The position numbers and the translations under genes are program-made. Source: Bradyrhizobium sp. CCBAU 53340 (GTDB lineage: Bacteria; Pseudomonadota; Alphaproteobacteria; Rhizobiales; Xanthobacteraceae). From it: a stretch of DNA of 64,000 nucleotides. How positions within the stretch are numbered: the first letter of the stretch is position 1; each line of letters begins with the position of its first letter. The notes under the pieces were generated by a model. The model saw only the letters and a program-made list of their open reading frames with translations, ran no database searches and had not been told where the DNA came from. The stretch covers positions 7,068,001 through 7,132,000 of the forward strand of contig NZ_CP030055.1 of assembly GCF_015291645.1 (NCBI RefSeq), written 5' to 3'. Shown here piece by piece: positions 27,161 through 35,669 of the stretch.

Positions 27161-27600
27161 TGCCCAATTTCGCACGTGCCTGTGGTCGTGTGTCAGTCGG
27201 TAGGTATCCGGACAAGAGGCCGGACAGCCGCCAAGGGGTGAAGAAGCCGAGGGGCTCTTCGGAAGTGCAGAAGTCTGGGACCGAAAGGTCGAACGGCTGA
27301 AAGCAAACCCGGAGCGTCCAGCATCTCTCTCAAAGAGATGCCTTGTCGAAGGTGACTTCGCTCTTTGCAACCGTGACTGGCAGCCGGAGGCGAACCGGCG
27401 CACCCCGCTCTCAACGGGGGACGCGACTTAAAGCAACGACGGATCGGGCTTTTTTGGTCTCTACCGGCATTCCACCGCCGGCGCGGGCTACTGAAAAGGC
27501 TTGTCCTTCATTGCCAGGTGAGCGGGCGGGAAACTCTCCCAACCAATCCACGGCAGCACAGTCTGGTTTGAGTTTTTTGGCTTCAGCGCGCCTCCATCGC
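27161..27600 (+). ncRNA. speF-type structured leader upstream of ornithine decarboxylase
   Basis: A leader of about 510 bases without a plausible coding region precedes the decarboxylase gene. It contains several clear hairpins: GACC-GAAA-GGTC at 27279-27290 (a GNRA loop), GCATCTCT / AGAGATGC at 27321-27341, GCCGG / CCGGC at 27383-27399 and CCCCG / CGGGG at about 27403-27419. Two runs of six T are seen at about 27450 and 27572. Long structured leaders called speF are known upstream of ornithine decarboxylase genes in Alphaproteobacteria. Assignment rests on position, taxon and structure, not on an alignment, and the end points are approximate. Confidence 0.7.
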
Positions 27601-27674
27601 GCGATGTGGCCGAAGCGCTCTTATCCGACGTCACGTTGATGCGGATCCTGTCGCTGGGACCGTTGGAGAGTGCC

Positions 27675-28817
27675 ATGACCGAACGTATCCAGGAATTCCT
27701 GCGTAACCGCCGCAAGGAAGGTCTCGACACCGAGCCGTGCCTCGTCGTCGACCTCGAGGTCGTGCGCGACAATTACCAGAGCTTCGCCAAGGCGCTGCCC
27801 GACAGCCGTGTGTTTTACGCCGTCAAGGCGAACCCGGCGCCGGAAGTGCTCTCGCTGCTCGCCTCCATGGGCTCCTGCTTCGACACCGCGACGGTCGCCG
27901 AGATCGAGATGGCGCTGGCCGCTGGTGCCACGCCCGACCGCATCTCCTTCGGCAACACGATCAAGAAGGAGCGCGACATCGCGCGCGCCTTCGCGCTTGG
28001 CATCCGCCTGTTCGCCGTGGACTGCGTCCCCGAGGTCGAGAAGATCGCCCGTGCCGCCCCCGGCGCAAAGGTGTTCTGCCGCATCCTCTACGACTGCGCC
28101 GGCGCCGAGTGGCCGCTGTCGCGCAAGTTCGGCTGCGACCCGGAGATGGCCGTCGAGGTGCTCGACGTCGCCAAGCGCCTGGGCCTGGAGCCGTGCGGCA
28201 TCTCCTTCCATGTCGGCTCGCAGCAGCGCAAGGTGAAGGCATGGGACCGTGCGCTGGCGATGGCCTCGCAGGTGTTCCGCGACTGCGCCGAGCGCGGCAT
28301 CAACCTGACCATGGTCAACATGGGCGGCGGCTTCCCGACCAAGTATCTGAAGGACGTGCCGCCGGTTGTCACCTACGGCCGTTCGATCTTCCGTGCGCTG
28401 CGCAAGCACTTCGGCAACCAGATCCCGGAGACCATCATCGAGCCGGGTCGCGGCATGGTGGGCAACGCCGGCATCATCGAATCCGAGGTCGTGCTCATCT
28501 CCAAGAAGAGCGACGAGGACGAGGTGCGCTGGGTGTACCTGGACATCGGCAAGTTCGGCGGTCTCGCCGAGACCATGGACGAGTCGATCCGCTACGCCAT
28601 CCGCACCCCGCATGACGGCGCGGACATGACCCCGTGCGTGCTCGCCGGCCCGACCTGCGACAGCGCCGACGTGCTGTACGAGAAGACCCCGTATCCGCTC
28701 CCCGTCACGCTCGAGATCGGTGACAAGCTGCTGATCGAAGGCACCGGGGCCTATACGTCGACCTACTCGGCGGTGGCGTTCAACGGCATCCCGCCGCTGA
28801 AGACGTACCACATCTAA
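27675..28817 (+). CDS. Ornithine decarboxylase, fold type III (alanine-racemase fold)
   Basis: The 380-residue enzyme forms putrescine from ornithine. The PLP-binding Lys51 is in FYAVKANPAPEVL. The C-terminal catalytic Cys328 is in GPTCDSADVLYEK, the motif typical of eukaryotic-type ornithine decarboxylases. HVGSQQ and EPGRGMVGNAG bind the cofactor phosphate. Family members may also decarboxylate lysine or carboxynorspermidine, so the preferred substrate needs biochemistry. The ATG at 27675 has GGAG 9 bases upstream. Homospermidine synthase downstream supports putrescine as product. A leader RNA and terminator frame the gene. Confidence 0.93.
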   Translation: MTERIQEFLRNRRKEGLDTEPCLVVDLEVVRDNYQSFAKALPDSRVFYAVKANPAPEVLSLLASMGSCFDTATVAEIEMALAAGATPDRISFGNTIKKERDIARAFALGIRLFAVDCVPEVEKIARAAPGAKVFCRILYDCAGAEWPLSRKFGCDPEMAVEVLDVAKRLGLEPCGISFHVGSQQRKVKAWDRALAMASQVFRDCAERGINLTMVNMGGGFPTKYLKDVPPVVTYGRSIFRALRKHFGNQIPETIIEPGRGMVGNAGIIESEVVLISKKSDEDEVRWVYLDIGKFGGLAETMDESIRYAIRTPHDGADMTPCVLAGPTCDSADVLYEKTPYPLPVTLEIGDKLLIEGTGAYTSTYSAVAFNGIPPLKTYHI

Positions 28818-28849
28818 GCGCCTCTCCTTCCGGAGGCCTGACGAACCCG

Positions 28850-28875
28850 GGAGCCGGTTTGCCGGCTCCTTCCTC
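28850..28875 (+). terminator. Rho-independent terminator after the decarboxylase gene
   Basis: GGAGCCGG-TTTG-CCGGCTCC followed by TTCCTC. The stem is perfect with 8 pairs; the T tract is interrupted, so strength is uncertain. Confidence 0.75.
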
Positions 28876-28950
28876 ACATCTCTGATTTCTGACGACGCCT
28901 TGAACCGGGCGTGCCGCGCGCACGTCGGTTCAAGCGGGGACCGACGCGCC

Positions 28951-29538
28951 ATGACTACTCTTCGGAAGCCACAAGTCGCCCTCACCTCGAAAGCCGCCCC
29001 GTTCGCGATCCGAGCGGAACGTGCTGCCGACGTCGCGATGCGTGAAGCGCTGCTGGATGCGTGCTTTGGCGAGAACCGCCACGGCCGCACCTGCCAGCGC
29101 CTGCGCGACGGACGCGCGCCCGCCACAGGCCTTGCCCTGTCGGCCGTGCGCGAGGGGACGCTCGTGGGAACCGTGCGGTTGTGGCACGTCAGCGCCGGAG
29201 GCAGGCCCGCTCTGGTCCTCGGACCATTGGCGGTGGACCCTGCCTGCCGCGAGCTCGGGATCGGCGCCGCGCTGATGAATCAAGCGCTGGCCGCCGCCCG
29301 GGCGCGCGGGCATGACGCCGTGATCCTGCTCGGCGATGCCCCCTACTACGCCCGTTTCGGCTTCTCGGCCGAGAAGACCGGCGCGCTGCTGCTGCCCGGT
29401 CCGTTCGAGCGCTACCGCCTGCTGGCGATCGAATTCACCGACGGCGCGCTCGATGGCGCCGAAGGGATGATCGTCCCGACCGGCGCGGCCCTGCCCAAAC
29501 GGAGGGTAGTTCGTCCCCTCCAGGCGCGCGCGGCGTAA
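28951..29538 (+). CDS. GNAT-family N-acetyltransferase
   Basis: The 195-residue protein has the GNAT acetyl-CoA site: the LGPLAVDPACRELGIGAALMN segment is motif A with R/QxxGxG/A character, followed by DAPYYARFGF, which is common in the YhbS/Acetyltransf_3 group. The start at 28951 was taken as the ATG; an upstream TTG at 28900 is weaker. It sits between ornithine decarboxylase and homospermidine synthase, so a polyamine or amine acceptor is possible, but the family often acetylates other substrates. Confidence 0.85.
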   Translation: MTTLRKPQVALTSKAAPFAIRAERAADVAMREALLDACFGENRHGRTCQRLRDGRAPATGLALSAVREGTLVGTVRLWHVSAGGRPALVLGPLAVDPACRELGIGAALMNQALAAARARGHDAVILLGDAPYYARFGFSAEKTGALLLPGPFERYRLLAIEFTDGALDGAEGMIVPTGAALPKRRVVRPLQARAA

Positions 29539-29684
29539 GGACTTGCCATGATGGCGACGACCGGTGCCGCGCCACGCGGCAATGCCCGGCCGCGCCTTCG
29601 CTAAGCCTGTTCCTTTGGGGTTGCGTGAGCCGCGGAAACGCCCTTTAACCCCACGAAACTCCCCTTTCAGTCGAGGCCGAAACG

Positions 29685-30074
29685 ATGTCCCGTCGCCTGA
29701 TTTCCACTGGCTCCCCTTTCGAGAAGACCGCCGGCTACAGCCGCGCCGTGGTCGACGGCGAGTTCTGCTTCGTCGCGGGAACCACCGGCTATGACTACAC
29801 GACGATGACGATGCCTGATGATGTCACGAGCCAGTCACGCAACTGCTTCAAGACCATCGAAGCGGCCCTGAAGGAGGGCGGTTTCGAGATGGCCGACATC
29901 GTCCGCGCGACCTACTACATCACCGACGCCAAGGACGCCGACGCCCACTTCGCGGTCTGCGGCGAAGTCCTCGGCGAGATCCGCCCGGCCGCCACGCTCC
30001 TCGTCGTCTCGGCGCTTTTGAAGCCCGAGATGAAGGTCGAGATCGAAGTCACCGCCAAGCGCCGCAGTATCTAA
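29685..30074 (+). CDS. RidA family protein (enamine/imine deaminase-like)
   Basis: The 129-residue protein has the YjgF/RidA fold: an N-terminal strand with SPFEKTAGYSRAVVDGEFCFVAGTTG, the helix around NCFKTIEAALKEGGFEMADI, and ALLKPEMKVEIEVTAK at the end. The usual catalytic Arg of the RidA motif is not clear: the C-terminal block is RPAATLLVV in place of R-P-A-R-x-x-x-x-V. It could be a diverged RidA-family member with a different activity. GAGG lies before the ATG. It lies between the acetyltransferase and homospermidine synthase on the same strand. Confidence 0.85.
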   Translation: MSRRLISTGSPFEKTAGYSRAVVDGEFCFVAGTTGYDYTTMTMPDDVTSQSRNCFKTIEAALKEGGFEMADIVRATYYITDAKDADAHFAVCGEVLGEIRPAATLLVVSALLKPEMKVEIEVTAKRRSI

Positions 30075-30134
30075 TAGGCGCCGCAGCGCCTGATCCACCC
30101 ACCAATTGTCCGTTAGCACGTTTCGGAGAAACCT

Positions 30135-31577
30135 ATGAGCCCCCCCTCGCAGATCTACGCGAAGATCACCGGTCCCATCGTCATGGTCGGCTTCGGCTCC
30201 ATCGGCAAAGGCACCTTGCCGATGATCGAGCGGCATCTCGACTACGACAAGTCGCGCGTCACCGTGATCGATCCCAAGGACGAGGGCCGCAAGGCGCATT
30301 GCGAGAAGCAGAATGTGCGCTTCATCCAGAAGGCCGTCACGAGGGACAATTACCGCGAACTGCTGACCCCGCTGCTCACCGAAGGCGGCGGCCAGGGCTT
30401 TTGCGTCAATCTTTCTGTCGACACCGGCTCGACCGATATCATGGAGCTCTGCAACGAGATTGGCGCGCTCTATATCGACACCGTCAACGAGCCCTGGCTC
30501 GGCTTCTATTTCGACGCCTCGAAGGGCCCCGAAGCGCGCTCCAACTACGCGCTGCGCGAAGTGACGCTGGCCGCCAAGAAGGCGCGCCCGGCGGGCTCGA
30601 CCACGGCTGTCTCCTGCTGCGGCGCCAATCCCGGCATGGTCTCGTTCTTCGTCAAGCAGGCGCTGCTCAATGTCGCCGCCGATCTGAAGCTCAATGCCCC
30701 CAAGCCGAAGACCAAGGCCGAATGGGCGGACCTGATGCGGCAGGCCGGCATCAAGGGCATCCACATTGCCGAGCGCGACACCCAGCGCGCGAAGAAGCCG
30801 AAGGAGCCTGACGTCTTCGTCAACACCTGGTCGGTGGAAGGTTTCCTGTCGGAGGGCATGCAGCCGTCGGAGCTCGGCTGGGGCACCCATGAGAAGTGGA
30901 TGCCCGAGAATGCGCATACCCACGAAGCCGGCTGCGGCGCTGCGATCTATCTGATGCAGCCCGGCGCCAACACGCGCGTGCGCACCTGGTGCCCGACCCG
31001 CGGCGCGCAATACGGCTTCCTGGTCACCCACAACGAGTCGATCTCGATCGCCGATTATTTCACGGTGCGCGACGCATCGGGCAAGGCGATCTACCGGCCG
31101 ACCTGCCACTACGCCTATCATCCAGCCGACGACGCCGTGCTGTCGCTGCACGAACTGTTCGGCCGCGCCGGCAAGATGCAGGAGAAGCACCACATCCTCG
31201 AAGAGGACGAGATCGTCGACGGCATTGACGAGCTCGGCGTGCTGCTGTTCGGTCATGACAACAACGCGTACTGGTACGGCTCGCAGCTCTCGATCGAAGA
31301 GACCCGCGAACTCGCCCCCTATCAGAACGCCACCGCCCTGCAGGTGACCTCCGCCGTGCTCGGCGGGATGGTGTGGGCGCTGGAGAATCCGAACGAAGGC
31401 ATCGTCGAAGCCGACGAGATGGATTTCGATCGCCTGCTGGAAATCCAGCTGCCCTATCTCGGCCCGGTGAAGGGCTTTTACACCGATTGGACGCCGCTGA
31501 CGGACCGTCCCGGCCTGTTCCCGGAAGACATCGACACCAGCGATCCCTGGCAGTTCAAGAATATTCTGGTGCGCTGA
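30135..31577 (+). CDS. hss: Homospermidine synthase
   Basis: The 480-residue enzyme uses NAD+ to make homospermidine from two putrescines. The NAD-binding motif VMVGFGSIGKG begins near residue 16. The sequence KQNVRFIQKAVTRDNY, the FCVNLSVDTGSTDIMELCNE region and VNEPWLGFYFDAS are typical of bacterial homospermidine synthases of the saccharopine dehydrogenase fold. Rhizobia use homospermidine as a major polyamine. The start has GGAG 7 bases before it. The decarboxylase a little upstream would supply putrescine, so the two form a short pathway. Confidence 0.95.
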   Translation: MSPPSQIYAKITGPIVMVGFGSIGKGTLPMIERHLDYDKSRVTVIDPKDEGRKAHCEKQNVRFIQKAVTRDNYRELLTPLLTEGGGQGFCVNLSVDTGSTDIMELCNEIGALYIDTVNEPWLGFYFDASKGPEARSNYALREVTLAAKKARPAGSTTAVSCCGANPGMVSFFVKQALLNVAADLKLNAPKPKTKAEWADLMRQAGIKGIHIAERDTQRAKKPKEPDVFVNTWSVEGFLSEGMQPSELGWGTHEKWMPENAHTHEAGCGAAIYLMQPGANTRVRTWCPTRGAQYGFLVTHNESISIADYFTVRDASGKAIYRPTCHYAYHPADDAVLSLHELFGRAGKMQEKHHILEEDEIVDGIDELGVLLFGHDNNAYWYGSQLSIEETRELAPYQNATALQVTSAVLGGMVWALENPNEGIVEADEMDFDRLLEIQLPYLGPVKGFYTDWTPLTDRPGLFPEDIDTSDPWQFKNILVR

Positions 31578-31601
31578 CAGGCGCACCTATCCGAGCCGCA
31601 A

Positions 31602-31630
31602 CTGACGGGAGGCTAATAGCCTTCCGTCAG
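31602..31630 (+). terminator. Hairpin after homospermidine synthase, possible terminator
   Basis: CTGACGGGAGGCT-AAT-AGCCTTCCGTCAG, 13 pairs with one mismatch. A small stem (GTGCGC / GCGCAC) overlaps the stop codon just before it. No T tract follows, so it may work as a 3' stabilising hairpin rather than a terminator. Confidence 0.6.
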
Positions 31631-31678
31631 CCCGGGTGCTAACCAACCGCCCGGTCGCACGGCAACCGGGAGGTCCGC

Positions 31679-33286
31679 ATGAAACTTATCGTCTGCATCG
31701 CGGGAGGCGTCAGCCTCCTGATCGCGTCGCACGCCTTGGCCGCGGACACCGGTCAGCTACCCTGCAAGACCACGCAGGAATGCAACGAAAACGCCGCCAA
31801 GATCGGCGCCAACGCCCCCAGGGACGCGCAGCCTTCGACCAGCAAATCCGACGCCGCAGAGGACCAGTTCTACTGGCTCAACAAGATCAACAAGGCCTCC
31901 ACCGTGATGCTGGTGGAGGAAGGCATCTTCCCGAAAGATACCGGCCAGCTGATCGCCTCCGGCGTGGACTACACGATCCGCCAGGCGCGTGAGCCCGATG
32001 GCAAGCGCCCGAGCGACGTCCTTCAGATCGAGAAGATCATGACTGACAAGGTCGGCGAGGAGGCCTCCGTCATCCATGCCGGGCGCAGCCGTCAGGACAT
32101 GTACGCGACCTTTCGCGCTGCCAAGCTGCGCAACCAGACGCTGGATTTCGCCGAGGCGCTGCTCGGCCTGCGCGCCAAGATGCTCGCCAAGGCGGCCGAC
32201 AATCTCGATGCATTGATGCCCGGCTACACCAACGGCGTACAGGCGGTGCCGATCACCTATGGTCATTACCTGCTGGCCTATGAGGAAGCGTTCGAGCGCG
32301 ACCAGCAGCGCGTCAGCGAGGCTTATCGCCGGCTCAATCTCAGCCCGATGGGTGTCGGCGTCATGTCCGACTCGATCTGGCCGCTGAACCGAACACGTCT
32401 CGCCCAGCTGCTCGGCTTTGACGGCATCGTCGAGAATTCGATGGACGCCAACCAGGTGATCCCATTCGACAACCAGCTCGAGGCCACCGCGATCGCCAAT
32501 TCGGCCGCTATCCGCATCGGCGCGATGATGCAGGACCTGCATACGCAATACGCCGAGGTGCGACCGTGGCTATTGCTGCAGGAGGGCTCGACCTACACCA
32601 GCAGCTCGATGCCGCAGAAGCGCAATCCGGGCCTGATCACGCAGGCGAGGATCGCAGCTTCAGATGTGGTGGGGCTGTCGGGGGCGGTGTCGATCCGCGC
32701 TCACAACGTCATGTCGGGCATGGTCGATTCCAAGTCTCAGTCCGAGGACATCGGCCTGTTCCCGCGTGCCATCAAGATGGTCACCGCGACCGACCGGGTG
32801 TTCGATGCGATCGTGGTCAACAAGGCCCGCGCCAGGGAAGAGCTGGAGAGCGACTGGACCTCGACCATGAACCTCGCCGAACTGCTGTTGCAGGCGCACC
32901 AGATCCCGTTCCGCGTCGGACATGGCTTTGCATCACAAATGGTCAGCTACGCACGGCCGCTGGATCTCACGCCCAAAACCATCCCCTTCAGCCAAGTGAC
33001 CGACCTCTTCGACAAGACGCTTGCCAAATTCAACATGCCGGCGAGGCCCTTCCCGATGAGCGAGGCTGAATTCAGGGAGGTGATGTCACCGCAATGGATC
33101 GTGGCGCACACCAAGGGCGTCGGCGGTCCGCAGCCGGAGGAGACTGCACGCATGCTCAAGGCGGCCCAGCAGCGCCTCGATGCCGACAAGATCTGGCTTG
33201 CCGCCCAGCGCGACAAGCTCGCGAAGGCCGATACCGCGCTCGATCAGGCATTTGCGGCGCTCTTGCCGAACGACGCGGCACATTAG
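31679..33286 (+). CDS. Exported fumarase/argininosuccinate lyase superfamily protein
   Basis: The 535-residue protein starts with a signal peptide (MKLIVCIAGGVSLLIASHAL, cleavage near ALA/AD). The superfamily signature SSSMPQKRNP is present at residues 308-317, and HAGRSRQDMYATFRAAKLR matches the ASL N-terminal active-site segment. Its helix-rich core is complete. Normal argininosuccinate lyase is cytoplasmic and about 465 residues, so the export signal is unusual. GGGAGG lies 6 bases before the ATG, and no internal ATG with a better site was found. It follows hss after 100 bases. The reaction is not known; addition-elimination on a fumarate-type substrate in the periplasm is inference. Confidence 0.8.
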   Translation: MKLIVCIAGGVSLLIASHALAADTGQLPCKTTQECNENAAKIGANAPRDAQPSTSKSDAAEDQFYWLNKINKASTVMLVEEGIFPKDTGQLIASGVDYTIRQAREPDGKRPSDVLQIEKIMTDKVGEEASVIHAGRSRQDMYATFRAAKLRNQTLDFAEALLGLRAKMLAKAADNLDALMPGYTNGVQAVPITYGHYLLAYEEAFERDQQRVSEAYRRLNLSPMGVGVMSDSIWPLNRTRLAQLLGFDGIVENSMDANQVIPFDNQLEATAIANSAAIRIGAMMQDLHTQYAEVRPWLLLQEGSTYTSSSMPQKRNPGLITQARIAASDVVGLSGAVSIRAHNVMSGMVDSKSQSEDIGLFPRAIKMVTATDRVFDAIVVNKARAREELESDWTSTMNLAELLLQAHQIPFRVGHGFASQMVSYARPLDLTPKTIPFSQVTDLFDKTLAKFNMPARPFPMSEAEFREVMSPQWIVAHTKGVGGPQPEETARMLKAAQQRLDADKIWLAAQRDKLAKADTALDQAFAALLPNDAAH

Positions 33287-33343
33287 CCACGGAGCGGAGC
33301 GCGTCATGCCGCGTCCCGCCTACGTCACCTCCAGCCGTCGCGG

Positions 33344-33676
33344 TTATTTCTTCTCAAGCGGCGGCGCGATCTTCTCGGCCGGTGCCGGCGGTAGTGCCGG
33401 CTTGGTCGCCGCGCCTTGCGTCTGCGGGTCGGGGCGCGCTGGCTCGGGCGCCGGCGTGGTCGGCCGGTCGCCGCCAGGCTTGGCCTCGGCGGGCGTCTTG
33501 GTCTGATCGTCGGAGGGCGTGCCCTGAAGCGGCTGGGTGGCCTGCGCCAGCTCCGTCCGGCTCTCGGCGCGGATCTGGGCCAGCGACATCACGGACACCA
33601 CGACACCCGCTGCAAACAGCGAACAGGCGATTGTGAGGTCGAGCTTCAAGTTTCGCTTGTTGTTCTGGCCGGTCAT
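33344..33676 (-). CDS. Small single-pass membrane protein, unknown
   Basis: The 110-residue protein has a basic start (MTGQNNKRNLKLD), one membrane helix (LTIACSLFAAGVVVSVMSLA) and a Pro/Ala/Lys-rich outer tail of about 70 residues. The ATG at 33676 follows an AGGCGGTG; an upstream ATG at 33706 is less likely. It has no recognised domain and appears to be a short periplasm-facing linker-like protein. It is convergent with the exported lyase. Confidence 0.6.
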   Translation of the reverse strand: MTGQNNKRNLKLDLTIACSLFAAGVVVSVMSLAQIRAESRTELAQATQPLQGTPSDDQTKTPAEAKPGGDRPTTPAPEPARPDPQTQGAATKPALPPAPAEKIAPPLEKK

Positions 33677-33776
33677 GTCGATCACCGCCTTTGTCCACGG
33701 GATCAACGAACTTCCACGACTGGGGTTCCGCGTCCGACGAGGCGGGAACTGCCGTTCCCGCGCCCAAACGCCGCGC

Positions 33777-34496
33777 CTATTCCGTAGTGCTCACTTCCCA
33801 GGTGGCGTGGCGCACACCGGGCAGGTGCTGGAGATCGGTCGCCACCGCGTTAAGCTCGTTCGGATCGACCGCGCTCGCAACCAGCCTTGCGACGATCTCC
33901 AGCAGGTCGTCATCTCCGATCTCGACCACATCGACATCGGCCACCGGATATTTGGCGGCCTCGAGCTTGTCGATGAGACGATCCCGCATGTCGGGCAAGG
34001 CGTCGGTCGTGACCGCAAGCTTGAAGTAATAGGTCGCCTCCAGCGCCTTCTCGTTCAGCGGGATGCGGTTGATGGCATTGACCAGCGGGCGCAGCATGGT
34101 GTTGCCGGCGATGACGAAGACGGTGAGCGCCGCGGCCTGCGCGACCATGTCGGCGCCGGCGCAGGAGCCGACCGCCGCCGAAGACCACAGCGTTGCAGCC
34201 GTGTTGAGGCCACGCACGTCCATGCCCTGCTTCATGATGACACCCGCGCCGAGGAAGCCGATGCCGGAGACGACATAGGCAATCACCCTGACAGCACCGT
34301 CAGCGCCGTCCAGATGCATGGCGAGGTCGACGAAGGCGGCAGCACCGACCGCGACCAGCACGTTGGTGCGCAGGCCCGCGGTGCGCTGGCGATATTGCCG
34401 CTCGGCGCCGATCAGCGTGCCGAGCACAAAGGCCGTGAACAGGCTGACCAGTGTATCGGCGAAATCGGCAAGCTGGAAGGTCGTCAGAAAGCGCAT
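33777..34496 (-). CDS. MgtC/SapB family membrane protein
   Basis: The 239-residue protein has an N-terminal hydrophobic domain with the MgtC signature FVLGTLIGAERQYRQRTAGLRTNVLVAVGAAAF and GIGFLGAGVIMKQG-NTAATLWSSAAVG. The cytoplasmic C-terminal part (about 150-239) is an ACT-like domain. MgtC proteins support growth at low Mg2+ or inside host cells and can inhibit ATP synthase. The ATG at 34496 is used; a TTG at 34523 would add nine residues. The leader before it contains a repeat, and no Mg2+ sensing RNA was recognised. Confidence 0.9.
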   Translation of the reverse strand: MRFLTTFQLADFADTLVSLFTAFVLGTLIGAERQYRQRTAGLRTNVLVAVGAAAFVDLAMHLDGADGAVRVIAYVVSGIGFLGAGVIMKQGMDVRGLNTAATLWSSAAVGSCAGADMVAQAAALTVFVIAGNTMLRPLVNAINRIPLNEKALEATYYFKLAVTTDALPDMRDRLIDKLEAAKYPVADVDVVEIGDDDLLEIVARLVASAVDPNELNAVATDLQHLPGVRHATWEVSTTE

Positions 34497-34531
34497 GAGT
34501 GTCAGCTGCAGTAGAGTGGCCAAAGCGACTT

Positions 34532-34633
34532 GTCCGCCGTAGCTCGAAGAGCGAAGGCGGAAGCGTGCCCACGGCTTCCATCAAAGCAAGAGATCGTGGG
34601 CACGGCGCAAGGGCGCCTTTGCCCACCCTACGG
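34532..34633. repeat. Palindromic repeat, CGTGCCCAC/GTGGGCACG class
   Basis: CGTGCCCACG at 34564-34573 pairs with CGTGGGCACG at 34595-34604. A second palindrome, TCCGCC / GGCGGA, lies at 34533-34561, and the right end is AAGGGCGCCTTTGCCCACCC. The same type, in opposite orientation, is found at 61539-61632. It lies between the MgtC gene and the WD40 gene. Confidence 0.8.
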
Positions 34634-34649
34634 CCGGAACGATGACGAA

Positions 34650-35669
34650 TTAAAGCTCGAGAAGCCCGCCATCCCCATTTTCGTCGGCAAAGGCCAGCAG
34701 CGTGCCCTTGGCGTTCCAGGCGAGTGCGGCGACGGGCGGCGTGCCGTTGCGGCGGACCAGGATTTCGGCGCCGTCTTCCAGCCGCACCATCAGCACGGTG
34801 CCGTCACTGTAGCCGGCGGCGAGGATATCGTTCTTGGGGTGACAGGCGACCACGGCGACGCGCGCCTGCAACGGCGCCAGCATCGCGGGCTCCTTGCCCA
34901 TCGGACCATCCTTGCTGCCGAACGGCCAGATGATGACGGTGTCAGCCCCGGAGGTCGCCAGCCCCTTGCCGCCAGTACTCCAGGACATGGAGCGGACACG
35001 GCCGGGATAGCCGGTCATGCGCATGTGCCTGTTGTCGGCGAGGCGCCAGCCGTGCAGCGCCGCCTCGTGCATCGAGGTGACCAGGAACTTGTTATCAGGG
35101 CTGAAGGTGACGCCGAGATGCGAACCGGCCCAGGGCAGGAATTCGGCTGAGCCCTCCATGTTCGGAAACCACAGCGTGGCGCCGTTGTAATGCGCGATCG
35201 CGAGCCGCAATCCCTTAGGCGCGAAGGCGAGACCGCCGACGGTCGAGGGCACCTCGAGCGACTTCTCCTCGTTCTTGCCGCTCTTGACGGTTGCCGTCTT
35301 GCCGGCCGACCAGGCGAAGGCACCATCGGGATGCAGCGCCACCGCGTCGATCCAGCGCCGCTTCGGGTCAGTGGCGAGCAGCGTCACCTCGCCCTTGGCA
35401 TCGAGTGCGACGACCTTGCCGTCGTCGCCGCCCATGACAAGGCGCTTGCCGTCGGAGGCAGCCGAGAGGATGCCGCCGCTGTGCACGGCGACGGTGATGA
35501 TTTCACCCTTGTCGTCGACGAAGGCGACGTTCTCTTCCCCGCCGACGAAGGCGGCACGATCCCTGAGGAAATGCACCGAGGTCACGGCCATGCCGAGCTT
35601 AACCGGCTTGACGCGGTCGGTGACGGAGACGATCGAGGCGGAATCGGGGGCCGGCGTAAACTCTTTCAT
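34650..35669 (-). CDS. WD40 repeat protein
   Basis: The 339-residue protein is built of six or seven beta-propeller blades; recurring motifs are SAASDGKRLVMGGDDGKVVALD, GVTFSPDNKFLVTSMHEAALHGW, SMSWSTGGKGLATSGADTVIIW and AVVACHPKNDILAAGYSDGTVLMV. No signal peptide is visible, so it should be cytoplasmic and act as a scaffold. Its ATG overlaps the CobW-type gene stop (TGATG), so the two are translationally linked. The link to zinc handling comes from the operon only. A periplasmic beta-propeller (AztD) is known in other zinc loci, but this protein lacks an export signal. Confidence 0.85.
   Translation of the reverse strand: MKEFTPAPDSASIVSVTDRVKPVKLGMAVTSVHFLRDRAAFVGGEENVAFVDDKGEIITVAVHSGGILSAASDGKRLVMGGDDGKVVALDAKGEVTLLATDPKRRWIDAVALHPDGAFAWSAGKTATVKSGKNEEKSLEVPSTVGGLAFAPKGLRLAIAHYNGATLWFPNMEGSAEFLPWAGSHLGVTFSPDNKFLVTSMHEAALHGWRLADNRHMRMTGYPGRVRSMSWSTGGKGLATSGADTVIIWPFGSKDGPMGKEPAMLAPLQARVAVVACHPKNDILAAGYSDGTVLMVRLEDGAEILVRRNGTPPVAALAWNAKGTLLAFADENGDGGLLEL

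Noticed and set aside
27041..27403. A 120-codon minus-strand open frame in the speF leader region
   Set aside because: No ribosome binding site, Arg/Ser-rich composition and overlap with a structured leader make coding unlikely.
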